Source of the DNA: an uncultured Burkholderiaceae bacterium
GTDB taxonomy: Bacteria > Pseudomonadota > Gammaproteobacteria > Burkholderiales > Burkholderiaceae
Assembly: GCA_937871985.1 (NCBI GenBank)
Contig: CALMPB010000090.1
Coordinates: 1 to 9,339 of the forward strand
Reading direction: 5' to 3'
Length of the DNA: 9,339 bases
Part shown: positions 1 through 6,873 of the stretch, piece by piece
Layout of the letters: every line of letters starts with the position of its first letter
Numbering within the stretch: the stretch's first letter is position 1
Program-made: the position numbers and the translations under genes
The notes under the pieces: generated by a model
Told to the model about the DNA's origin: nothing
Seen by the model: only the letters and a program-made list of their open reading frames with translations
The model's database searches: none

Positions 1-323
1 CGCATTTTGAAAGCCTGCCCGTCGAGACCCAGCACGATTTGCGCAAACAGGTCAAAAACCTGCGCTACTGCCTGGATTTTTCCGAGCGCCTGCTCCCCCG
101 GGCCGAACTGGAGTCGCTGCGCGGCACGCTGACCCATATCCAGAAGCTGCTGGGCGACCTGAACGACTACTATGTGGCTGAACAGTACTATCTGCCACTG
201 GTCGACGCCGAACCCCGGATATGGTTCGCCATAGGCTGGCTGCGCGCCATGCAGGGCCGGCAAAAAACGCAGGCCCAGCGCTTTTTCAAGCAGTTGGGCG
301 AGCACCGCCCTTTCAAAACCTGA
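1..323 (+). CDS. CHAD domain-containing protein, C-terminal end (5' truncated by window)
   Basis: Open from the window edge (reading frame begins at base 3) to a TGA at 321-323; about 106 residues are visible and the start lies outside. The segment HDLRKQVKNLRYCLDF followed by a helical stretch, LGDLNDYYVAEQY and a basic tail ending in RFFKQLGEHRPFKT matches the CHAD family: conserved histidines and Lys/Arg on alpha-helical bundles, known to bind polyphosphate and often fused to a CYTH triphosphatase domain. The invariant-looking His, Leu-Arg-Lys and Leu-Arg-Tyr are all present. A CYTH domain upstream is plausible but cannot be seen here. The TTG at 39 is internal to the domain, so it is not taken as a start. 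It converges on ftsY with an 89-bp gap. Family assignment is by remembered motif; substrate and function are not shown by the sequence. Confidence 0.75.
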   Translation, partial: HFESLPVETQHDLRKQVKNLRYCLDFSERLLPRAELESLRGTLTHIQKLLGDLNDYYVAEQYYLPLVDAEPRIWFAIGWLRAMQGRQKTQAQRFFKQLGEHRPFKT

Positions 324-386
324 ACCGCCGTCCGGCAACCCGCTCCGAACCATGGCGCATAGGCGCGCGGGCCGTATCCGGAAACG

Positions 387-406
387 CGGGCGGCTGAAAC
401 CGCCCG
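387..406. terminator. GC-rich hairpin between convergent genes
   Basis: CGGGCGG (387-393), a 6-nt loop, then CCGCCCG (400-406): a perfect 7-bp stem in the 89-bp gap between the CHAD gene and ftsY. Neither strand has a run of T directly after the stem, so it is not a textbook intrinsic terminator. It could still serve as a bidirectional 3'-end structure for both convergent transcripts. Confidence 0.35.
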
Positions 407-412
407 GGCCGC

Positions 413-1783
413 TCAGTCGCCCACCATGGCGCTGGCGAACTCGCGTGCCACGAACGGCTGCAGGTCTTCCATGCCTTCGCCCACCCCTATCCAGTAGACG
501 GGAATGGGCCGCACGCCCTGGCTGCCCGCGGCCACCGCCGCTAGTGTGCCCCCCTTGGCCGTGCCGTCCAGCTTGGTCACCACCAGGCCCGTCAGCTGAA
601 TGGCCGCATCGAAAGCCCGGATCTGGGCAATGGCGTTCTGCCCGGTATTGCCGTCGACGACCAGCAGGACTTCGTGCGGCGCCTGGCTGTCGGCCTTGCT
701 GATGACACGGCGGATTTTTTTGAGCTCTTCCATGAGATGCAACTGGGTGGGCAGGCGTCCGGCGGTATCCACCATGACGATGGTGGCCCCGCGGGCGCGG
801 CCCGCATTGACGGCATCGAAGGCCACGGCGGCGGGGTCGCCGCCGTCCTGGGCGATGACCGACACATTGTTGCGCTCGCCCCAGACGATGAGCTGCTCGC
901 GCGCGGCGGCCCGGAAAGTATCGCCCGCCGCAAGAAGAACTTTCTCGCCCTGCCCCTGGAAGGCATAGGCCAGCTTGCCGATGGAGGTGGTCTTGCCGGC
1001 GCCGTTGACGCCGGCGATCATCACGACGATGGGCGAGGCATACCCGACCGGAAACTTCTTTTCCAGAGGGGCCAGGTGCTCCGTGAGGATATCGCGCAAT
1101 GCCGCCTTGACCTGGGCGGCATCTTCCAGGCGCTCTTTGCGCACCTTGGCGCGCAAGGCGGCAAGCAGCTTTTCGGTGGCCTCGACGCCGGCATCGGCCA
1201 TGATCAGCGCGGTTTCCAGCTCGTCGAACAGCGCGTCGTCGACCTTGACGCCCATGAACAGCCCGCCAATGCTCTGGCCGGTGCGCGACAGGCCCTGCTT
1301 CAGACGGGACAGCCACGAACCCCGGGACGGCGCCGGTGCGGGGGCTTGAGGCGCCGGACTTTCCGCTGCGGGCGCTGTTTCCGGCGCGGGCTGGGCCGTC
1401 GGTACGGACTCCGGCACGGCGCCTGCCGGCTCGGACGCCGAAAGCGGCACGGCCTCTTCGACCGGATCGGCCGTGACTCCGGAGCGCACGCCAGGAGCGT
1501 CAGACGCGGTTGACGATGCCGGCTCATCGGATGCGGCCGGCGCCTTTTGCGCCGCGGGCTCGCTGGCCCGCGCGGCAGCCTCGGCCGGTTGGCCAACTGC
1601 CCCGATATCCACGGGCGCTTGCGACGTGGCGGAGCCCGCCCCCGGCGCGGCGCTTCCGGAGCCTTGCCCGGCCTGCGATTCCGCGTCGCCGCCTGCCCCG
1701 GCCGACTCGGCGGCGGCTTGCTCGGTCCCCGCCGTTCCCGCGTCCTCGCCGGAGGCTTTCTTTTTCTTAAAGAAACTGAACAT
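413..1783 (-). CDS. ftsY: Signal recognition particle receptor FtsY
   Basis: GTPase receptor that docks ribosome-SRP complexes at the inner membrane and hands nascent membrane proteins to SecYEG. The protein is 456 aa from the ATG at 1783. It begins MFSFFKKKK, a short hydrophobic/basic membrane-contacting start. Residues about 11-153 are a low-complexity Ala/Pro/Ser/Glu-rich acidic A domain. The N domain starts near SWLSRLKQGLSRTGQSIGG (156-174). The G domain shows G1 GVNGAGKTTS (258-267), DTFRAAA (288-294), DTAGR (339-343), TKLDGTAKGG (403-412) and the closing GVGEGMEDLQPF. All GTPase motifs are intact. The frame stays open upstream to 2170, but that stretch is antisense to rsmD and not FtsY-like; MFSFFKKKK, preceded by AGGTAG on the minus strand, is the sensible start. 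rsmD diverges 60 bp away, a conserved arrangement. Confidence 0.97.
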   Translation of the reverse strand: MFSFFKKKKASGEDAGTAGTEQAAAESAGAGGDAESQAGQGSGSAAPGAGSATSQAPVDIGAVGQPAEAAARASEPAAQKAPAASDEPASSTASDAPGVRSGVTADPVEEAVPLSASEPAGAVPESVPTAQPAPETAPAAESPAPQAPAPAPSRGSWLSRLKQGLSRTGQSIGGLFMGVKVDDALFDELETALIMADAGVEATEKLLAALRAKVRKERLEDAAQVKAALRDILTEHLAPLEKKFPVGYASPIVVMIAGVNGAGKTTSIGKLAYAFQGQGEKVLLAAGDTFRAAAREQLIVWGERNNVSVIAQDGGDPAAVAFDAVNAGRARGATIVMVDTAGRLPTQLHLMEELKKIRRVISKADSQAPHEVLLVVDGNTGQNAIAQIRAFDAAIQLTGLVVTKLDGTAKGGTLAAVAAGSQGVRPIPVYWIGVGEGMEDLQPFVAREFASAMVGD

Positions 1784-1787
1784 ACGC

Positions 1788-1815
1788 TTTACACTACCTG
1801 AAAGTTGGGTTGATT
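1788..1815 (+). promoter_or_regulatory. Candidate sigma-70 promoter for rsmD
   Basis: Within the 60-bp ftsY/rsmD divergent gap, TTTACA (1788-1793; 5/6 to the -35 consensus) is followed after 16 bp by TTGATT (1810-1815; 3/6 to the -10 consensus), which would give a leader of about 20 nt. The -10 is poor, so this is a by-eye guess. The ftsY promoter must lie in the same gap or within the start of rsmD; I could not single one out. Confidence 0.25.
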
Positions 1816-1843
1816 CAGCCCAGGCCTTGCTTCCCGAACCATC

Positions 1844-2425
1844 ATGAAAAAACACGTTATCCGTATTGTAGGCGGTGATTACCGGCGCACTCCAATTCCC
1901 GTGGTCGACGGGCTGGGCCTGCGCCCCACGCCCGACCGCGTGCGCGAAACCCTGTACAACTGGCTGCAGCACCTGTGGGGCGGCAATTTCGCCGACAAAC
2001 GCGTGCTGGACTTGTTTGCCGGAACCGGGGCCCTGGGTTTCGAGGCGGCCTCGCGCGGAGCCGCGCACGTCCAGATGGTGGAAAACAACCCCCAGGCCAT
2101 CGCCGCCCTGCGCGCCTTGCGCACCAAGCTCGGCGCCGATGCGGTGCGCATCCATGCGGGCGACGCGCAAATGGTCATCGACCGCCTCAATGCCACGCCT
2201 TTCGACCTCATCTTGCTCGACCCGCCCTTCGGCCAGGGCTGGCTGGACAAGCTATGGGACCGGATCGCCGCCGCCCTGGCTCCGCAGGGGCTGCTCTATG
2301 TCGAGTCCGAAGCGGCGGTATCCCCGCCCCCCGGATTCGAAACCCTGCGCCAGGGCAAGGCGGGCAACGTGCACTTTCATCTACTACAATTTGCTGCATT
2401 GCAAAAAATAGACAATAATCATTGA
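1844..2425 (+). CDS. rsmD: 16S rRNA (guanine(966)-N(2))-methyltransferase RsmD
   Basis: SAM-dependent enzyme that makes m2G966 in helix 31 of 16S rRNA during 30S maturation; cytosolic. At 193 aa it is the normal family length. The N-terminus VIRIVGGDYRR and the motif RPTPDRVRETLYNWL (27-41) are RsmD signatures. Motif I of the Rossmann methyltransferase fold is VLDLFAGTGALGFEAASRGA (54-73). The acidic residue VEN (79-81) follows. The catalytic motif IV is LLDPPF (124-129). The ATG at 1844 has no clear Shine-Dalgarno sequence (upstream bases are CCCGAACCATC) but places the protein exactly at the conserved IRI-GG start. It diverges from ftsY and leads coaD by 90 bp; coaD may be cotranscribed and may also have its own promoter at the end of rsmD. 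Confidence 0.96.
   Translation: MKKHVIRIVGGDYRRTPIPVVDGLGLRPTPDRVRETLYNWLQHLWGGNFADKRVLDLFAGTGALGFEAASRGAAHVQMVENNPQAIAALRALRTKLGADAVRIHAGDAQMVIDRLNATPFDLILLDPPFGQGWLDKLWDRIAAALAPQGLLYVESEAAVSPPPGFETLRQGKAGNVHFHLLQFAALQKIDNNH
2391..2419 (+). promoter_or_regulatory. Candidate sigma-70 promoter for coaD, inside the 3' end of rsmD
   Basis: TTGCTG (2391-2396), a 17-bp spacer that is A-rich in its middle, and AATAAT (2414-2419; 5/6 to TATAAT). The stretch is strikingly AT-rich against its GC-rich surroundings, although it still encodes the last residues of RsmD. The leader to the coaD ATG would be about 90 nt. Based on consensus matching by eye only. Confidence 0.3.
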
Positions 2426-2440
2426 ATCGTAATAAGCTGA

Positions 2441-3025
<585 letters not shown>

Positions 3026-3057
3026 TTGGGCAAGACAGCGAATCGGTATTAAACTAA

Positions 3058-3411
<354 letters not shown>

Positions 3412-3451
3412 ACCATCAACGACAAACGCGTAAACGCCCGCCGCCGGCATC

Positions 3452-3483
3452 GCGCCGCCACCGGGCTCGGGATCACGCGGCGC
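3452..3483. other. GCGCCGC/GCGGCGC inverted repeat between convergent genes
   Basis: GCGCCGC (3452-3458) and GCGGCGC (3477-3483) are perfect complements across an 18-nt loop, in the 94-bp gap between the ferredoxin and the MOSC_N gene. There is no T run. The arms recur near 8159-8191 after metY, again downstream of a plus-strand gene. It could be a 3'-end structure; a chance palindrome in GC-rich DNA is possible. Confidence 0.25.
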
Positions 3484-3505
3484 AAGCTTCTCGAAGCACT
3501 CCGGA

Positions 3506-3892
3506 TCACTCGGGCCACATGACGGCCGGAACGTCCGGATGCACCTTGACCAGGCGGCTGGGCACGCCAAGAAAATTGGATATCCACGCCGCGGCGAGAT
3601 CGCCCTCGTCCACCACATCGATCTGCTGCGCGCCAACGACGGCCCGCCGCAGCACGCTGTCGTCGTCTTCGATCACATCCAGCGGAATATCCATGCGCAG
3701 CATGCCCGGCGCCCGGATGGCCAGATAGCCGAAACTGATGGCGACGGCCACTTCCGCCAGCCGGGGCTGATGCTTTTGCGTCAGCAGACGGCCTTCGGCG
3801 TCGATGACGAGCCAGCGCCGATGATAGGGCGCCGCCGCGGGATCTTCGAGCGAACGGCAAGCCATGATGGGACAGTATTGGTTGGCCGTCAT
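3506..3892 (-). CDS. Stand-alone MOSC N-terminal beta-barrel domain protein (no MOSC catalytic domain)
   Basis: A 128-aa protein whose whole length resembles the MOSC_N beta-barrel domain that precedes the MOSC domain in molybdenum-cofactor-sulfurase-like and YcbX-type proteins. Visible family marks: YCPIMACRS (cf. the PIKSCRG motif), HRRWLVIDAEGRLLTQKHQPRLA (24-46), LAIRAPGM (57-64) and AWISNFLGVPSRLVKVHPD (102-120). It stops just where a MOSC domain would begin, and the 94 bp after it, up to the ferredoxin, is too short to hide one. The segment between CRS and RRW is shorter than I remember for the family, and the usual DRRW is HRRW. The ATG at 3892 overlaps the asmA stop as ATGA, suggesting translational coupling; the frame is open upstream to 4051 but only over asmA. 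It is either a decayed remnant or a genuine one-domain protein. Function unknown. Confidence 0.7.
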   Translation of the reverse strand: MTANQYCPIMACRSLEDPAAAPYHRRWLVIDAEGRLLTQKHQPRLAEVAVAISFGYLAIRAPGMLRMDIPLDVIEDDDSVLRRAVVGAQQIDVVDEGDLAAAWISNFLGVPSRLVKVHPDVPAVMWPE

Positions 3893-6633
3893 TTGCCCAG
3901 CAAGCCTTTCAATGCGTTGCCCAGGCTCTTGACCGCATCGGCCTTGCTTTCGGGAGCGGCCGCGCCGGCGGCTCCCGCCTTTCCGGACAGCAGGTCGAGC
4001 AAGCCGTTCTGCAAGGCCTTTTTGGCCAGGGCCCCGCTGATGTCCTTCCATTCAACCTGATAGCCCAGGGCATCGAACGGCCCCGAAACATGCACGGGCA
4101 CGGTCACGCCATGCAGGTCCGCAAGCTGGGACTTCGCGCCGCCGACGGCCCGCACGTTGACGACCAGATCGAGCCTGTTGTTGACCAAGTCCACCTGCGC
4201 GGGCGAACCTTGCACAATGCGCAGCAAGGGGGAAGCGACGTCCAGCTTCTTGATTTGCCCAAGGCCGTGTTCGATGGCCATATTGGCATCCAGCGACGAA
4301 AACGCGGTCTGGCTTCCAAGGTCGAAGCCGTTTGAAAGGTTCGGCACGCTTTCCGCCAGCAGATTGTGCAAAAGCCCGCCGACCTGTGCCAGCGTATGTT
4401 CAATATCGATGCCCTGGATCGCGCCATTGCGTATCTGCACCTGCGCGGTTCCGCCCAGGCCCGCCCTCAGCGCCTCGACCGTGGTTCCCTGGGTGGCCAG
4501 GTTCAGCTTCAAGGCGCCGGTTCCGCTTACGCGCTCGCTGCCGCTCAAGCCCTTGAACAAAGGCCCGACGGAAATGCCGTCGAGCGCCAATTGGCTGGTC
4601 AGGGCATTGTGCGAATCAGCGGTAATGCGGCCCGACAGCTTGCCGTCGTACAGTTCGGCGGTGATCTTCGACAGATCGAGCTTGCCCTTCAGCGCCCTGA
4701 CGGCGATGTTGAGGTTTTTCGCCTCCAGGCCTCGGCCCTTGATGCTGCCGACCTTGATGCCGCCGGTAATATCCAGGGAATCCAGCACGGACAAATCGAT
4801 GTCGGGGCCGGCCGCTGCGGCAACCTTGGCCGGCTGCGCGGGCGCTGGCGCGGCAGCCGATTTGGGAGCGGTCTTGGCGGCGTCGCCCGCGCCGGGCTTG
4901 GCGGAAGCTGCAGCCGCGGCATTGGCCGCAGCCTTTGGCGCAGCGGCGGCCGCCTTGGCCGGCGGTTGGGCAGCCTTGGACTCGGGGCCGGCGGGCTTGG
5001 CCGCGGGGGCCGGGGCGGCTTTGGTTTCGGGCTTGGCATCCGCGCCGGCTTCAGGCGCAGCGTCGGGCTTGGGTTCGGGCTTGGCTTCCGGCTTGGCCTG
5101 GGTTTTGACGGGCAGCACGGCGGGGAACAGCTTGTCGATGTCCAGGGCCTCGGCCTGCAAATTGAACTGTATTGCCGGGTTGGCAAGCCGGCTGCCCTTG
5201 ACGTTGAAGTTCAGCGGGCTGCCATTGAGCACCGCGTTGATCTCGCCGCTGAACTCGTCCTTGACGAGATCGGCCCGCACGCTGCCGATGAGCGGAAACT
5301 CGAACGAGGCGGCCGGCACTGCCTGCCCTTCTATTTTTACGTCGCCCTTGATGGCCGACAGCGTCCCCTGCTTCTTGACCAGATCCCATTGCACGGGAGA
5401 CGACAGGTTGACCCGCACCATGCGGTTGTCCTGCTTGATGCCGCCTTCGACCTTGAGCTCTTTGAGCGCCAGGTTGTCGGCATTGCCGCTAAGCCCGCTG
5501 GCGCTCAGCGAAAAACCCATAACGCCCTTGCCGCTGAGCTTGACCGATCCGGCCACCGCATCGCCCTTGGCCCCTTCCGGCGACACCGAAAGCTTGGGCG
5601 CGTCCAGCGCAAGCTCGAAGTTTTCGGAAGGCAGGCCGCCCTTGGCGCGCAAGGCCAGCTTCTCGACATTGAGCTCCGCCCGGCTGGGATTCATCAGCAC
5701 CTTCGGCACCACCAGGCTGAAGTCCAGGCCGCTGATGGGCTGTGCGCCGCCGACGTCGCCCTGCACATGCAGCTCGAGATTGCTGGCGTTCAGCAAGCGC
5801 GTGGCGGCCGTATAGGCCAGGTTTCCTTTGAGCGTGGCCACTTTGGCATTCAGGTCGCCCACCTGGCCGGTGACCTGCAGGTTCAATTTTTGCGCGGAGT
5901 AAGCGCGCTGCGCCGAGTCCAGCTTGATCAAGGCCTGGCCTTCGATCACGGCGCTGCCCGCCGGCTCGTCGGTGACAAGGTTGCCCCGCACCGAGACATC
6001 GAAAGGCTGATCGAACGTCATGCGGCCGGTATTGGCCTGCAGCTTGACCAGACGAGTGGAATAGCCGCTGCGCTCATCGCGATAATGGATTTCGCCGCCT
6101 TTCAGATCCAGCCCCGCGATATCGATCTGCAAGTCGGCGCGAGCCACGGATTGCGGCGTAGGCGTGGACGGAACCGGTATGACGGAGCCGGTTTCCGGGC
6201 CGGACGAAGGCAGCACGGGCGCGGCATCGGCAACTCCCTGGATCAGGTCGTTGAAATTGAACACGCCTTTCTTGTCGCGCACCACCCAGGCCTTGAACCC
6301 CGACACCGAAACATGATCGACCACGAAGCGGTTGGACAGCAGCGGCCAGATCGCCACGGCAAAGCGCGCGCTGTCGATGGAGGCGAAGGTGTCCTTGCTG
6401 TCGCGATCGGACAGGGCGACATCGTTCAACGACAGGCCGATGCGCGGAAACAGGGAAAGCTGGATGTCGCCGTTGACGCTGAGGGTGCGGTGGTACTTGG
6501 TGTAGACGAGATCGGCAAGCTTGCTTTTATACAGGTTGGGGTCAAAAGTCAGCAGGAAAATAGCCAGGCCGACGATCGCCACGATAAGCGCCGCCACCAA
6601 GCCGATCAATATCCTTTTGAACCAAATCTTCAT
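3889..6633 (-). CDS. AsmA family envelope protein
   Basis: AsmA-like proteins are inner-membrane-anchored periplasmic proteins linked to outer-membrane biogenesis and lipid transport; the family includes AsmA, TamB and YhdP. This one is 914 aa. Residues 1-4 are followed by a basic patch and one membrane helix (about 8-29, RILIGLVAALIVAIVGLAIF). The AsmA signature comes next: DPNLYKSKLADLV (31-43), VNGDIQLSLFPRIGLSL (53-69). The middle is beta-rich repetitive sequence. An Ala/Pro/Lys linker covers about 513-608. The C-terminal AsmA_2-like part (611-855) contains LYDGKLSGRITAD and IRNGAIQGIDIEHTLAQVGGLL. The ATG at 6633 follows GAGGCGGGAC, a good ribosome site, and places the membrane helix at the N-terminus; an upstream in-frame start at 6672 is less fitting. 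Its last bases overlap the MOSC_N gene (ATGA). It diverges from metY. Confidence 0.93.
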   Translation of the reverse strand: MKIWFKRILIGLVAALIVAIVGLAIFLLTFDPNLYKSKLADLVYTKYHRTLSVNGDIQLSLFPRIGLSLNDVALSDRDSKDTFASIDSARFAVAIWPLLSNRFVVDHVSVSGFKAWVVRDKKGVFNFNDLIQGVADAAPVLPSSGPETGSVIPVPSTPTPQSVARADLQIDIAGLDLKGGEIHYRDERSGYSTRLVKLQANTGRMTFDQPFDVSVRGNLVTDEPAGSAVIEGQALIKLDSAQRAYSAQKLNLQVTGQVGDLNAKVATLKGNLAYTAATRLLNASNLELHVQGDVGGAQPISGLDFSLVVPKVLMNPSRAELNVEKLALRAKGGLPSENFELALDAPKLSVSPEGAKGDAVAGSVKLSGKGVMGFSLSASGLSGNADNLALKELKVEGGIKQDNRMVRVNLSSPVQWDLVKKQGTLSAIKGDVKIEGQAVPAASFEFPLIGSVRADLVKDEFSGEINAVLNGSPLNFNVKGSRLANPAIQFNLQAEALDIDKLFPAVLPVKTQAKPEAKPEPKPDAAPEAGADAKPETKAAPAPAAKPAGPESKAAQPPAKAAAAAPKAAANAAAAASAKPGAGDAAKTAPKSAAAPAPAQPAKVAAAAGPDIDLSVLDSLDITGGIKVGSIKGRGLEAKNLNIAVRALKGKLDLSKITAELYDGKLSGRITADSHNALTSQLALDGISVGPLFKGLSGSERVSGTGALKLNLATQGTTVEALRAGLGGTAQVQIRNGAIQGIDIEHTLAQVGGLLHNLLAESVPNLSNGFDLGSQTAFSSLDANMAIEHGLGQIKKLDVASPLLRIVQGSPAQVDLVNNRLDLVVNVRAVGGAKSQLADLHGVTVPVHVSGPFDALGYQVEWKDISGALAKKALQNGLLDLLSGKAGAAGAAAPESKADAVKSLGNALKGLLGK
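4810..5097 (-). repeat. Low-complexity Ala/Pro/Lys linker coding region within asmA
   Basis: Encodes residues 513-608 of the AsmA protein, almost only Ala, Pro, Lys, Glu and Gly. It opens with imperfect KPEAKPEPKP units, then runs of Ala separated by single Pro or Lys. No regular nucleotide period holds throughout. It separates the N-terminal and C-terminal beta-rich parts and is probably a flexible, positively charged periplasmic spacer. Such stretches commonly vary in length between strains. Confidence 0.7.
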
Positions 6634-6757
6634 GTCCCGCCTCGAACAAGCTCCAAAAAAAACAACGGACAACGCCGCCGCACACCAAATGCTAACCCAA
6701 CTGTAAACGCAACATCCCTGCGACCCCCGTTTTTTTTAGCAGGCATGTAACAGAACT

Positions 6758-6774
6758 ATATCTTATCGTTATAT
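6758..6774. promoter_or_regulatory. ATAT-N9-ATAT dyad, possible LysR-type operator near metY
   Basis: ATAT (6758-6761) and ATAT (6771-6774) flank 9 bp and overlap the candidate -35 of metY. LysR-type regulators, several of which control sulfur and methionine genes, bind AT-rich dyads with similar spacing. The arms are short and self-complementary, so chance is quite possible. I found no SAM-II riboswitch-like arrangement in this leader. Confidence 0.2.
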
Positions 6775-6791
6775 GGAAATCCGGCAATAAT
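6763..6791 (+). promoter_or_regulatory. Candidate sigma-70 promoter for metY
   Basis: TTATCG (6763-6768; 3/6 to the -35 consensus), a 17-bp spacer, and AATAAT (6786-6791; 5/6 to TATAAT), in the AT-rich centre of the 240-bp asmA/metY divergent gap. The start site would be near 6798, leaving a 5' leader of about 75 nt. Consensus matching by eye only. Confidence 0.3.
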
Positions 6792-6873
6792 CCATCATGA
6801 GAGTACGAATCCCCGCCGCGATTTGTTATGCTGCATCTCTGCCTTCTTCTTTCCCACTCTTAATAAAATAACC

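Noticed and set aside
1784..2170. In-frame upstream extension of ftsY (585-aa version)
   Set aside because: The extra 129 codons are antisense to the start of rsmD and do not resemble FtsY; MFSFFKKKK at 1783 is a natural start with an upstream ribosome site.
6655..6737. A8 (6655-6662) and T8 (6730-6737) tracts in the asmA/metY gap as terminator or long hairpin
   Set aside because: No GC stem adjoins either tract and they are about 70 bp apart. DNA bending or simple composition is more likely than an RNA structure.
4366..6750. 794-codon open frame on the plus strand, plus another of 552 codons at 4157-5815, both antisense to asmA
   Set aside because: They mirror the asmA gene, use skewed Arg/Gly/Leu-rich composition, match no family I know, and arise from GC-rich codon bias. 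The minus-strand frame has clear AsmA motifs and a ribosome site.
6790..6873. SAM-II-type or other methionine riboswitch before metY
   Set aside because: I looked for the SAM-II pseudoknot words and paired arms and did not find them; a covariance-model search would settle it.
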